Shown in pieces: positions 47,928-61,071 of a stretch of 64,000 nt of DNA. Position numbers and translations under genes: made by a program. The stretch is taken from positions 1 to 64,000 of the forward strand of contig JAQGDQ010000947.1 in NCBI GenBank assembly GCA_030141605.1, read 5' to 3'. Origin of the DNA: Tubiluchus corallicola (lineage: Eukaryota > Priapulida > Priapulimorpha > Priapulimorphida > Tubiluchidae). The notes under the pieces were generated by a model. That model did not search any database, was not told where the DNA came from, and saw only the letters and a program-made list of their open reading frames with translations. Every line of letters begins with the position of its first letter. The stretch's first letter is position 1.

Positions 47928-48122
47928 AGTACACTGTTTTAAGGGCAAATACCAAGGCTAACACTACCAGAATCTTTTACACTGTTTTAATGGCAAATAC
48001 CAAAGCTGACACTATCAGAGTCTTTTACACTGTTTTAATGGCAAATACCAAAAGCTAACACTATCAGAGACTCTTACACGGTTTTAACAGCAAATACCAA
48101 AGCTAACTCTATCAGAGTCAAA
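47928..48122. repeat. ~48-bp tandem repeat, four copies
   Basis: The unit CACTGTTTTAATGGCAAATA plus CCAAAGCTAACACTATCAGAGTCTTTTA repeats with minor changes. The surrounding 47480-49360 has no supported gene. Confidence 0.85.
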
Positions 48123-49364
48123 AACTAGATGTGCCCAAATCACACTGCACCTTTTAAACCTATAATGTGTCACTCACTTTTGAATACATTCAGCCAAGCC
48201 ATTTCATTATTATTCATTTTAAATGATTTGGTTACATTGCATGATTTGACTATAATAAGATAAGCATTAAAAGTCTGGGATTAAAGAAAGATAATCAACA
48301 AAAAACTCAGTCTATTTGGTACAACAAGCATTACTCGTACTAATCGCAAATGATCACATTAAAAAACAGTTTCTAAGGTCTAATTACAGCACATTTCCAA
48401 ATTTGAAACTTTACGAAATTTCATTCTAAACTCGGGGCATTTGGAAGAGCTTATTCTGGTACAATTCTTAATTCACACTCCAACAATCTCTGTTGCAAAG
48501 AAGCTAGAAGACGCTACATTTTATCATGATTTTTAAGTGTCGCACTTATACAGTTATGACTGTACATGCATGTGTGCGTGGTGAAAGCATTTCAAAAACT
48601 GACAGCTCAAATGCATCAACTTCAAATGCTACATTAGAATGCATCTGTCAAATTCATACTGGTTGCTTCGGAAGAAACAAATAGTTTCAGACCGCGAGTC
48701 CTAAACACAAGGTCACTACCCTAGCCGACACAGGTGGCAGAAAACCGGAAACGTGTCTTGTTTTGCAATGGACAGGCTGCAATACTTATTTTTGCAAAGA
48801 GCACTTCGACTGCTTGTCTTGCAAAACTTTGGTTTTTTACCATCTTCAACGCACATGTGTGTCAAATATGGCCGTCTGTTGACATCATTTGTGTTTTTTT
48901 CTGCCATCTGAGTCGTATTAAACACCACATAGTTAACTAAAACTAAAATCATTCGGATAAATCCTTTCAGAAACCATGTAGCAATTTGACGCGATAAACA
49001 TCTCCATAAATATTGATGCTCAGCAATCCGCAAGCACGGCAATCTTGAACAGAGGCAACAAAAACAAAAAACATGGCTGCATGCACCGGAGTCAATAGAA
49101 CCAAGAATCCACTTGCATGCAAAATTAGAAGCGACCTGCAGTGCAAAAATAAAACTCAGATAAAAATGTGCAACAAAAGCAAACTAACATACTCAAAATC
49201 ATCAACCTGTAAATAAACTAAATAGTAAAACAGAACTAAAATGCTGTTCTGCACAAACTGAGAATAATACACACTTGTTACAATGTTGCATTACGCAAGC
49301 AAAGAACACCAATAAACAAATGAACCCTGACTGCAGTTACACTTTGCTGAATAAGAGCACAATA

Positions 49365-49850
49365 TTACCTCATTTTTGTGTAAACTAAGATTTCCTATAT
49401 TACCTCATTTTTGTGTAAACGAAATTTTCCTATATCACCTCATTTTTGTGTAAACGAAATTTTCCTATATTACCTCATTTTTGTGTAAACGAAATTTTCC
49501 TATATCACCTCATTTTTGTGTAAACGAAATTTTCCTATATTACCTTATTTTGCATAAACGAAATTTTCCTATATTACCTCATTTTTTTGTAAAAGAAATT
49601 TTCCTATATTACCTCATTTTTGTATAAACGAAATTTTCCTATATTACCTCATTTTTGTGTAAACGAAATTTTCCTATATCACCTCATTTTTGTATAAACG
49701 AAATTTTCCTGTATCACCTCATTTTTTAGTAAACGAAATTTTTCCTATATTACCTCATTTTTGTGTAAACGAAATTTTCCTATATTACCTCATTTTTGCG
49801 TAAACGAAATTTTCCTATATCACCTCATTTTTGCGTAAACGAAATTCTCC
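49365..49850. repeat. 35-bp minisatellite, about 13 copies
   Basis: The unit TATATTACCTCATTTTTGTG plus TAAACGAAATTTTCC repeats with TATATT/TATATC variants. It lies downstream of the TAB stop codon on the gene's 3' side. Confidence 0.95.
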
Positions 49851-50529
49851 CATCTTCAATCTGATACAAGGTATGGGAAGAATAAGGCTTTGACCTTAAA
49901 GAAGAGCCCGAAGACAAAGGTATGAGGTATCACGTATATTAATTCATACCGTAGAAACCCTCACAGGAGATCTGTAAGCTAAAAACTAACTTGCACGAAT
50001 CAGAGCTCTACTTTTCAAGAAAGTTTCTGAGAGAAGTGTTAACAGATTCATGCCTTCTCTGATTAAAATTGATTAAACTGATAGAAAATTGATTAAAAAA
50101 AGTCGACCGGGGATATGCAAAGTTAAATTTTCAAATGACCATTGTCTGATACTGATGATATAAAACAGAGTTCAAAAGCAGCCAGCAACAAGAAAATACA
50201 ACTAAAAAAGTGCAAGTACGTAACAAATTCTGTGGAAAAAAATAATTGAAAAAAGAAAAATGTATTCACTGCAATTTTATGCATATATCACAAGAAAAAA
50301 GTGTAGGTAGCTAGTTGCTTAGCTTGCATATTTGTTACACTAGTTACAATAGTTAAAATGGAAATTGTTGTAACAAAGGCTTATAAAGCTGCCTTATTAA
50401 GATCATCTGCAGTCTTTGCCATAAGCGGTTAGTATTTCGCTATCTTACAATGCATTTTGATCATTGCAGCGAAAACAGTGTCACATACTGTACTGCACTC
50501 TTAAGAAAAATATAAGCATCTACGTGACT

Positions 50530-53500
50530 CTACACAGAAGGCACCCAGTCAGACGTGACGGGTCGGGCGTGACAGTAGCAGCTATTGTCAACGTGACCGC
50601 ATGTATAACGAGGCGAAATACCTTGAGAAGCTGGAGGGTGGTTCTCGCGCGGCATGCTGCATACTTCACACTGATTTAGAAGAGGGTGGTTTGTGTAAGT
50701 ACAAGCTGAACAGTCCCACGGAGGTCCACAACCATCATCATCGTCGCGATCATTTGGCGGCTCCGCTGGACGATGTGGAGGACTCTCTGAAACTGATAAG
50801 AAACTCTAGTTGACTGGAATTGAAATACACCAAGTGCAATCTGTATAATAATCACTACTCTGCAATATTTCGGTTAAAATTTTGGGAGAAATTACCCTAA
50901 AAGCAATATTGCAGAAGAGTGCAAATGCTGACTTTAACAGAAGAGTGCAAATGCTGACTTTAACAGAAGAGTGCAAATGCTGACTTTAACAGAAGAGTGC
51001 AAATGCTGACTTTAACAGAAGAGTGCAAATGCTGACTTACACAGAAGAGTGCAAATGCTGACTTTAACAGAAGAGTGCAAATGCTGACTTACACAGAAGA
51101 GTGCAAATGCTGACTTTAACAGAAGAGTGCAAATGCTGACTTACACAGAAGAGTGCAAATGCTGACTTTAACAGAAGAGTGCAAATGCTGACTTTAACAG
51201 AAGAGTGCAAATGCTGACTTACAAAGGATTTTTTATTTTATGTTCTTTAATCATATATTTCACCAACACGGGACATAATTACAAATACACATAGACATTT
51301 TTTTCTCCAAATATGCCACAAATTTCCATTTTACGGAAAAATAACTTTATCCGTCGAGATGGGGTAAGGAAAGACCGTAGGTCATCTAGTCACTCACCCC
51401 TCATAATTTAATATTGTAATAGCAGAAAAAAGAATTGATGACAGAGGATGCAATTATTGTTAATTACTCAAATAAAATAATCAAAATAAAGCAATAACAA
51501 AAAGAAAAATATAAAAACAAACATAACAACAATAGCATAAGTGAAAAAAATAATAACAAATGAAGATTACTATTTTACAGTAATGGTTTTTGTGAAGCCA
51601 AGTTTGCATAATCACCTATACCTATATATACTGACTGGATTTACTTTCTAGTCACTGTCTCAGTCTCAGTGCAGTGCAGCAGTCATGCTAATCATGTTCC
51701 TGTCTAACTCTCAGTGATCAGTGCAGGACACTATTGTTCTCAGTGTTCAGTGTAGCAGTCATTCTAGATATGTCTATGTAGTCTAATAAATGCTTTTCAG
51801 TTTTGTGCAAATATGTACTATCTACAACCTCAAACATGACTTTCACAAATGTTGTAATTTGTGTAGATTTCCCATATTAAACGAATTTGCACTGAATATT
51901 AGATTCACAAATAAGAAATAAAGCTTATAGTACATTAGTTATAAGCAACAACAAGAATTTTACTGCAACTTACTGTATCATTCGTCATAGCAACAATGAT
52001 TACGTAAACTGTTGCAGAGCCCTTCGGGGCTTGCAAAGAGAAACTCTGACAGCGAAACAGTAAAAAGAGATGAGGATGAACTTGCTAGTAATGACATGCA
52101 AAAGAGAGAAAAGGGCAAAGATTGAAAGAATGATAATCCTGACCATGTTAACTACAGACTCGATTACCAGAGAGCTGCAGCGTGAGACTTGCCGCAAAAA
52201 TGGAGATAAATTACATGCGTATTCCATATTTGGAAGAAGCGACAGATTACGAAGTTATGTTATTACACCACTTTTTATCTTCCACTTCTTGCAGTACTTT
52301 TTATTCTAAGTTATTATTATTCATAGTAGCTAAAAGTATCCCTTTTAATACTTATTTTCAAGGTAGAAATACTTTTAGTTTCCTTAGTTACTTGTTGTAT
52401 ATCATTCCATACTTTGGGGCCTTGGTGTTTTAAAGTGTTTATTATAAAGCGATTTGTCACATACAATGGCACGTAGAATTCATTACATTTAGTGTTATAA
52501 ATGGACTGTGTCAATTTGACTGGATTATTACAGAAAGAAGGATACAAATTAAGTAGGGATTGTAATATAGTGGGGCAGGCAACAAAGAGAAAATAATTTG
52601 ACTAAATAAAAGATGTACAAATTACAAAGCCTTAACTGCTTAATTATTTAGATATTTTCCACTAACTGTTTAGAAAAATGAGGAATAATCAATTTTTGGT
52701 TGAATACAGTGGTACCTTTTCTGTCTGTGCTCTACGTCTCTGGAATAACTTCAGGGCCTATTTCAGGGGGGGGAGTGGGGATACTTCCCCGGGGCCTCAC
52801 GCCAAGGTAACATTTTTTGTTTTATGCGAACATACTGCCTCCTCTCTCTCTCTCTTGCCGCACGCGCACCGTTTGCCAGTATTGAGAAGTCTTAAGGACT
52901 GGTCTTGAGAATAAAGCAGTTTTTCTTTCAATTGTTCTTTCCTTTAACAATTGTATAACTCCATGTTTTCTCTACGAAAATGCTTCTCCGGCGTTCTAGC
53001 AATTCAAAAATTTTCTGGGTGCCAACCACGGTAGTGCCCGCCCCCGGCATCCCCCCAATGGGGCCTCTCACGCCCCATTTCCCCGGGCCTCGCCTAGGCT
53101 GAAATAGGCATTGAATAACTTACCTGTTGCCATACGTTCCACAAATTCATTAGATCGTTTTAAACAATGTCCTAAAACACATTAGTTTAAATTGTACTTT
53201 TTACGGTGAATTATTTTTAATTTTTAATGTTTTTTAAATTTTATGTTTCTTATGAACTTTAAATGTATTTTATTATTGAGATTTTATATGATGCAGTGCA
53301 CTACGTGAATAAATGTTATACTACACGACATTCCATTATACCCTGGAGATCCTCTTGCTGAAAGATACCCACCTGCTGGTCCAATAGGAATGCTGGAATG
53401 CCTGGGATGTTCAAATCCATCGTAAAATGTATCATCAATCACCCCTAGAGCATCTGAAAAAAATCAAAACAGAATTCAGTAAATGCAACTATGGCACCTT

Positions 53501-56500
53501 CATCACGTTTACCATATAACAAACACATAAAAATTTGTAAGAAATAAAATAAGTACGAATCAATTAAGTAAATATTCTATGTTTTCGAATACGGATATTT
53601 CCAAGTTCTTGTCTTCCCAAATGCAGCGCATTGCGTTAGCAGCTTTAATGTTTTAGACTTCATAAAACATAAAAGTATTAGTTTGCTCTGCAGAAATGTG
53701 TACAGTAACAAGTCTTTTCACAGTTGCAGCGATTGCATGATGATCGTGAAGAAGCCAAAGGTTAAGTGTACAACGATTTGTTTACACTTGACAAAGCCTC
53801 GCAGCCCATGCTATTGTAATACTGACAGTATTAACAGTTAGCTAGAACCTTACCCAGTTCATTTTTTCTTATTCCCAAGCAAAATCCTGCTAGTAAATCA
53901 GTCTACACACAGAGTAGTGCACAAAACAACTAAAGTTACGGAACTGATGCAACGGACGGCTTTGTTTTACAGACACCTCATGTGATTATTGTAGAAACGC
54001 TGGTGTTGTACATTTAACTTTTGCGAAACTGCGAAACGCTTATTATATGTGCTACATAAGAGAATTTGCATTGTATTCCAGTTCAAATTGTCGAAGAACA
54101 GATATTGCGATCCCCTGTAAATCTTAAACAAAGCAAGGATAACATAAAAGAACTATTACAAGTAATTATATATTTCATGTAAAACTTTAAATATGTGTTC
54201 TGTAAGTCACTTGTATATGGTAGGTCTATAAGAACTAACAATAAATCATTGCAATGTTTATTTTGTCTGTGGAAGTTTCAGAATAAAGTTTATGTAACTT
54301 TGAGAAATGAGCATAACCGAGTAAGTCGCACTGGCTAGAACACCAGAATTACATACTCTGCACTCGCTGTGTGTACAAAACCGATGAAAAGATAAGCAGG
54401 CTTGTTTAGATGAAGATAAACATAATCGGTGCCTTTTCTTTCTTTACACATCACATATTTTTTTAGGAAAGACTCTTTCCTGGTGGCTGGTGTTTCCCCA
54501 ACCAACTGCCATCCGGTGGATTCTATCCTGCCAATGATTGTCTCGTACGAGTTCCAGTTTCTTCGTTTTCCACTTTTCTTTCCAAAATTCTTTCGTTTTA
54601 GAAATGACAAACCAATCGGCGGGTTGTGTTAGATCTGTCGCATTTGAAATGCAGACTAATTACACCCAAATAGTGTAGCATTTTTTGCTGCATCAGAACC
54701 AGAATTTTGTGTATAAATACAAAGTGTAAACTTACACTCTCCCTCTATGTCTATTTTCTTTATCATACACTGTGTCAAGATGCGTAGTTCTGTATTCTCT
54801 TTACGCAGATTGGATAAATCAAACTGAAAAGAAACAATCTCAATATTAATTTCAGCTCGAAGAATCTGCAAGTCTAGTTAGCCAATTGCATTTTCGCCAA
54901 AAACAAAGAAAAGTACGACATTGCTACAGGCTTCGTTAAGAGTTTTAAATATGGAGTAACAACGAATTCAGTAACAGTAACATTAGTACTGCTTTGTGCT
55001 ACATGTAACGTGCATGTTTTCATTATAAAATGTTCCGTTTTAATTAAAAAAATCAAAATACAGTATATACTTATGTACAAGTCGAATTTTTGACAGACAA
55101 TTTTAAGGTGAAATTTTTGGGGTCGACTTATACTTGCGGTATGTTTTTGGGAGATGTCGCTAAAGAGTCGTCTACAATACGAATATCTAAAGAAATAATC
55201 CTTCATTATACGCTGAACTGAATGAACACTCATACTGTGATACTTCACATCAGAGAATGTTCGCATCTTGACATTACTTCACAAAATTGACAAATATTAC
55301 TGTAATTTATTTTAATGTATGTGAAATTAAGTTAAAATTTATATATTACCGGTAAATAAACTAGCGACGGAGCACTCGATCAGAACATGGAAATCGCCAA
55401 TGACGTTACTGAATAAAACTGTTACGTTTCAGGTATGGGTTTTTAGTTTTAAGGGAGAAATCAACGTCTGAAATGTTACGACGGATGCTGGCCGCGATAT
55501 CCTAGCGTTAATATCTATATATATATATATAGATAGATAGATATAGATATATATACACACACACATATACATCTGGTAGGTATAATATACTCGGCCCAGG
55601 CACTTGCATGTGTCTTGCACACTAACACAGTAGGCTATTGATTTATTACTTGGTCATTGTTGACATCATTTACTCTGGAAGATCTTATAAAATGTAATAT
55701 AGAAAATGATGCAATTTTTGGTCTTAAAATGCACATCGACTTGTACATAAACTCAACTTGTTCACACGTATGTACGGTAAGTGAATTAGCAATAAATTAA
55801 AAAGTGTACTTTTCTAAATCACACGAGTCTGTTTATTTGCAAAAACTACATAAAATTCCTTCAAAGTCAACTGCTTCATTTTATCGCGAAGAAGTCGGCA
55901 CACAAAGTTCGCATAATGATAAAAATGTTGAAAATCTGTTATGTGATGCACAAATTCTCGTAAAATACTTAGTGCTTGGCGTGCTTAAACTGTTGATGGT
56001 ACCAGTAGCTTCGTCTTTAGTTTCGCTTAAGCTTCCGCTTGCTATAATTGTGACGCACTTACTGTACTGTACCTGCGTCCCTGGCATAACAGCAACATCT
56101 AACTGATTAAACTTTCTGGCAAAAGCAGACAACTAAGCAAGTGATTAAATGTTTAGCTTCCTGGAATTCTTGGGTAACGAGGTTAATTGCAGTGGACAGG
56201 CGGGTCAAAGGAATCATTAGTCTAGCATATTGACGCATGATAAACGTTGTTGCTTACAAACAGAACGGTACTTAACATGATTGTTTCTATGAATATTACA
56301 GGACAAAAGCGAACTAAGCTGATATAAAAGTCATAAAAGCTTGTAAGCGAAGCAAAAACATTGAGTCAATTATGCGGAGTTATTTGAGTCATTTACCGAC
56401 AGTTTTTATGTACATTTGAATAGAAGCGGCCCGTTCAAGGCGCTTTTGAGTCAATTAAGCGACTGAGTCTGCGAACCGTGAGTCTATTAAGCGACACCTA

Positions 56501-59500
56501 CCTTACTGTCACGTTGCTACGGTTGCGAGTCACAATGAATCATAGTTTTATTATAGTTTAACAATGGTCAAATTTCTAGCAAGTAAGGAAGCAAATGTCA
56601 TTATATTATTATACATATAATGAAATTTGTGTGGTTTTATACACTATAACAACACAAACTTAACACAAATAAATTTAACCAGTTGTCGCGTATACAAGCT
56701 AATAGACATTATACAAAAAAATATTGGAGATCTACTGAAATTCACTGTTGATGGTGCAAACTTCAATACGATAGAAAGAATTTAAAGTCCTTATGGTTTT
56801 AGCATTAAGTGAACGGTATCTACGGCCAGAGGGGACTATTTCAAAATACTGAATACCTGGATAACACTTATTATTCCTGATATTTCATCAGACAGAAAAT
56901 AATTAAACTGTGTTGGTTTTGCATTTGGGCTGCATAAGCAGAATAAATGCGTATAAAATTACCACATTAAGGAACTGGCAATATCTGTGTGTCAGAAAAC
57001 TGTATCTACAGTCCAGACACATTGCATTCCATTCAAATCTATCTATTATATTAATATTCTTGGTATATATATATAAGATTCGAGGCTACAGCTTGGACGA
57101 CGGCACCATTTGCGGCGATCTATACATCAAACGAAAGGTCTCGATCCAGTGTCGTCTCATTGGGGGTTAATTTTTCGAATCGGGCCCACTGGGACGAACG
57201 GGGGGCGAAATACATTATTGATTCTGAACTGCTGCCTGTGAAAATCTAACTCACTGTTTTAAATAAATACTAAATAACACATAATAGGATACAGGAAATT
57301 CTTTTTCATTTTTTTCTGGCACGCTTGAAATTTTTCTGTGTATTACGTTATGTTACAACGTTATGTATTATGTTATGGTACAACGTTATGTATTACGTTA
57401 TATTTTTTATGTTTTAAAATCTATATAAAACTTACAATAGGCAGCCCGACTTGTTCATCTTTGCACTGCTTTCTTAGACAATCAGCTTCCAGTTGATTCA
57501 CCTGGCTTCTCAATGCCTCACGTCGTCTCATCGCCTCCTCAACCTCCGCCGCCATCTTGTCCCGCCTTGTCTTCTGATGCAGTAGAAGAGCTGCAAGAAA
57601 TTTTATACTCAAGCAAGTTTAAGATGTCTAAAAGTACATATGACAGGGGGACTGCATATGTAATTTAAACATCTTTTAAACTTGCTTGACGACAGGGGGA
57701 CTGCATATGTGCTTGATGACAGGGGGACTGCATATGTACTTTAAAATTCTTTTAAACTTGCTTGATGACAGGGGGACTGCATATGTACTTTAAACATCTT
57801 TTAAACTTGCTTGATGACAGGGGACTGCATATGTACTTTAAACCCCCTTTTAAGCTTGCTTGATGACAGGGGGACTGCATATGTACTTTAAACATCTTTT
57901 AAACTTGCTTGATGACAGGGGACTGCATATGTACTTTAAACATCTTTTAAGCTTGCTTGATGACAGGGGGACTGCATATGTGCTTTAAACATCTTTTAAG
58001 CTTGCTTGATGACAAGGGGACTGTCATACAAACTACTTCTAATTGGTATGATATACTGGTATGGCTATGTTGGTATCACACAATGAGGCACATTAAAAAG
58101 GCACAGTGAGGCAAATGTGGAAATAGAAACTCTAAAATACTGTACTTACAATAAACATTCTTATATACAGCAAACAAATAATGAGACAGGTTCACAAGAT
58201 TAGAAGGACAACAAACTCAAAGCACATATAAAGCTGCTTACCTTGTGTATATGAGAACTCTTCTTCACTCATAGGTTGAACATTGATATACTCGGGTTCA
58301 TGTGAGAAATGTACTGCAACATTGGATAGCGAAACATTCTGTCCGGAACTGACGGCATGGGGCAATTGCACAACAGCTGAAGGACTCTGATTCATCATAG
58401 CGCGACTTTCTGGCGCACTTGTCCTCCTTACTTGCTGTGATATGATACCACTTCCAGGGGGTGCCCCTGTCCTAAGATCATGCAGCGGCAAATCGTACAC
58501 TGGGTTATCGTAAGCTCCAATGTGATGCGGATTTTGCGGCGAGCCGGGCAGCAAATCGGCAGGTGGATTAGTTGGCGTGTTCGGATTCGACAATTGAATT
58601 TTCACTCCAGACCTGTATTGCGGTTGACTCGTGCCTGGTGGAGGCGACACACCTGTAATTACATGTATAGGTCTTGTCAACTGTTCAGGTACTGGTTCCA
58701 GTCCTTTCTGCACACGTACACTCAAAGACGAGCTATGCTGTAGATGAGACGGATTATGTAGTTGCACAGCAGGCGAGCTGCCATAGTTACCTGACAATGT
58801 ATTACCAGTGTTGCTTACATGTCCATAAGCAGGAATAAGCTGACTCTGCCCTACATACGGATTTGAAATTTTCCCTACCTGCGGACCAGCCATGTTATTA
58901 TTGTTCAACATTAAATTATATGGCTCATTAATGTTAGTCACATTGACCGTATTGGTCGAGCTCCGAGACTGACTAGCATCACCGTGCATTGCTCTAGGAA
59001 AACGATGAACCTGTGAATGCACTGGACTATGGTGTGTAAAACCGGAATTGATCTGTGACTGCTGCACCGACGAAATGACGGGAACGTTCTCGACACCGTG
59101 AATGCTACCAACCTGGTAGACTTGAAATTCTGAGGGCGTAAGCACGTCTGGTTGTTTCTGCACAGGACTGTAGGCATGATTTTGAGTCCAGTTAGCCGAC
59201 GGACTGTGGATTTGGCCAGCTCGTGGACGTGTACTGGCATTTAGCGGCAAATCCATTTGATTCCGTCTGTAAGATGGCGGCAGATTTCTTTCAGATGCAT
59301 ACATGTAACTGTTGCTCATCTCTGTAAGGAGGGCTAAGCATTTGCTCCGATTATATTGAGCCTGCATTAAAAACATACAAATGTAGTGCAACAAAGTGAT
59401 TTTTGCCGTAAGAACAATCAGCCGTGCATAAAATTAGTGCAACAATAGGTGTGTACTAGCAGCACAAGGGATTCATATCCTGACCACTAATCTAACATGC

Positions 59501-61071
59501 AACAGGGACACAACAAGTTTCAATCAAGAATTCTAGATCACATGCAGTTAAAATAAGTACCAACCTAAGCACCATGAACTCAGAAGTTTGGCTACAGTTC
59601 ATCAAGGTATCAAGGAACATAAGTAAGACAGAAAAAAATGAAAGAAGAATCAAAATGAATCAACGAACAAACTACAATGGCAACACACTCTTCATGTTCA
59701 GACTAGAAAGCTAGGTAGTAGTAGGATGATAACCAAGTAAGAAAAACATGAACAAAAACAAATATCAACCTCGTACTTGTGAATGAACAAAATGACTGTC
59801 GTGTTAAAGCAAAACCGGACCCAATGTTAAACTGTAAGTCAAAACAATCTACTCTTTAAAATATTGAATGGAAACACAATTTTTTTCGAAAAATGACTTA
59901 CGAAAAAGAATTATTACTGCACAAACGCAATTTCACGTTTGCGCCACTAGTTCTTCGCTGTTACACGCACTTCGCCATTCGCTGGTTAAACAAGCATTAG
60001 CACCTGCATTTCAGAAACGCATTGCACAAAAACAAGTGCTGTACCTCTCAGTTCAGATGTGTTAGGTTGTGATGAACTACACATGTTTGATGGCTCATCT
60101 GTGAGCACAGCGGCAAATTCGAAATTTCATCTTAAAACTTGCCTAGTTTTTGTACAACACACCGTATGTCTTACAGTAGCACTGTATGTCAATTTTCGCT
60201 TTCGCAAATACGTACAACACGCTCTTGGAATATTTTTGCTGTTGGAAATTATGTCAGTTTGTGATCTGTCATCAATAGTTGGGCTCGCCCGTCGTTAATT
60301 AAGTTTTTAATCTATTATTTAATTATCAGAAAGGCTTTTGCAGTATTAAGTGTGTTAAAATGTATACTTTTTATCCGACTTGAATAATTATCCTGTCTTC
60401 TTTGAAAAATAGAAAACACACGGACATAACATAATATAAGGTTTAAGGCACTTTCTTCTAATGAGGAAAAGACAGATGTTTAGATGTACAAAATAGCCTT
60501 AGAAGTACCACAAATGATCACATGCAAAGAAGCTGGACTACCAAAAATCAACAGTACAATTCAGTAAATAAAAGAGACATCTGAGACTGACACACATTAA
60601 ATAAATCATCAAGGCAGACTAAGCAGAGGGAACTACCACAAGTTATTTTAGTTTTCGAAAAGCCCAAGGTTAGAACTTATACCAACTTTCTTGGCATGAA
60701 TAAGCTTAAATGAAAAATGCAAAGACGACGTCAGAAATTACAATCCGAAACTAAAAGCTGTAGCTGCTGTTTTCTGAAATAACAGCAGGTAAATTTCAAA
60801 AATCCCCCGAGCAAATTCTAATGATAAAATAGACGAATCAGAGAAAATATTTATCAGCTGAATACAATTTCCTTGTAAAACTGGTTGCTGTAATGATAGC
60901 ATTTATTTTAAATTAAGGTTACTTGCTTATTTTTTCACATGGGTCTTTTCCCCATTTTTATTGTTTGCAACGTACTTTAGTGATACAGCGAACAATTTCA
61001 TTATCTGGAATGGTAGAAAACTGGTTTTTCATTTCTTGAAACAAGGCTGAATAATCCATAACATCTCCCAT
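50530..61071 (-). CDS. TAB2: TAB2/TAB3-like TAK1-binding adaptor (CUE + coiled coil + NZF), six coding exons
   Basis: Exons on the minus strand are 61071-60976, 59361-58242, 57590-57436, 54823-54736, 53453-53373 and 50786-50530. All have AG/GT borders and phases agree: 598 residues. Residues 1-49 form a CUE domain (ALFQEMKNQFSTIPDNEIVR then ALLTEMSNSYMYASE), a Pro/Ser/Asn-rich linker runs to ~400, YTQALLLHQK starts the coiled coil (~403-486), and TFYDG matches the FYDN motif of TAB2. The NZF zinc finger at 537-556 (WDCSACTYTNHPLLNQCEVC) has four Cys and the Thr-Tyr pair that binds Lys63-linked ubiquitin. TAB2/3 brings TAK1 to ubiquitin chains in NF-kB/JNK signalling. Vertebrate proteins (~700 residues) end just after the finger; here 42 more residues follow, unless a donor at SQG (CAAG/GTATTT) removes them. 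TAB2 versus TAB3 cannot be separated. Confidence 0.93.
50905..51225. repeat. 26-bp minisatellite, about 12 copies
   Basis: The unit AGAAGAGTGCAAATGCTGAC plus TTTAAC (variant TTACAC) repeats almost perfectly within the last TAB intron. High identity suggests recent expansion. Confidence 0.95.
51226..51420 (-). mobile_element. Retroelement 3'-end-like sequence
   Basis: GGAAAGACCGTAGGTCATCT then AGTCACTC resembles the core at 11620-11866 and other LINE 3' untranslated ends. It is followed by A-rich sequence to 51590. Family and boundaries uncertain. Confidence 0.35.
51960..52600 (-). mobile_element. LINE 3' end (ORF2 tail and 3' UTR)
   Basis: Minus-strand frame 52547-52317 ends with LKHQGPKVWNDIQQVTKETK then SISTLKISIKRD, the usual last ~40 residues of CR1/jockey-type LINE ORF2 (GPKIWNSLPxxI...SFKxxLK). 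Downstream GCAAGCCCCGAAGGGCTCTG is a GC-rich hairpin typical of LINE 3' ends. 5'-truncated, inside a TAB intron. Confidence 0.75.
52752..53113. mobile_element. GC-rich MITE-like element
   Basis: GGGCCTATTTCAGG at the left and CTGAAATAGGCA at the right are inverted ends, with GGGGCCTCACGCC and GGGGCCTCTCACGCCCC inside. Its GC content stands out in this AT-rich intron. A related GGGGGCCTAGGTGGCCCC patch occurs at about 42374. Superfamily not assigned. Confidence 0.55.
55513..55572. repeat. AT/GATA/CA microsatellite in a TAB intron
   Basis: Runs of TATATA, then GATAGATAGATA, then ACACACACAC. The low-complexity open frame on the minus strand here is spurious. Confidence 0.9.
55770..56510. mobile_element. 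Pogo/Tigger-like remnant in a TAB intron
   Basis: Shares with the central nest and the arm remnants the segments AATTAAAAAGT.TACTTTTCT, AAGTGATTAAATGTTTAGCT, CGCATGATAAACGT..TGCTTACAAAC and GAGTTATTTGAGTCA. The right terminus TCTATTAAGCGACACCTACC resembles the CAGTAGGCGCC end family. Minus-strand piece 56132-55881 resembles 8136-8357. Non-functional. Confidence 0.75.
57630..58030. repeat. ~49-bp minisatellite in TAB intron 2, about eight copies
   Basis: The unit CTTGCTTGATGACAGGGGGA plus CTGCATATGTACTTTAAACATCTTTTAAA repeats with small length changes. It lies 40 bp beyond the acceptor of exon 57590-57436, close to the branch-point region. Confidence 0.95.
59804..60410 (+). repeat. Dispersed repeat, copy 3 (TAB intron 1)
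   Basis: Full-length relative of 42727-43257, starting TAAAGCAAAACCGGACCCAA and ending TTATCCTGTCTTCTTTG. The short open frames within it are chance. Confidence 0.8.

Noticed and set aside
48716-49042. 108-codon minus-strand frame with several cysteines
   Set aside because: No recognisable domain, overlapped by an opposite frame, and no splice or start support.
55429-55620. 63-codon frame rich in Ile/Tyr
   Set aside because: It is the translation of a TATA/GATA microsatellite.
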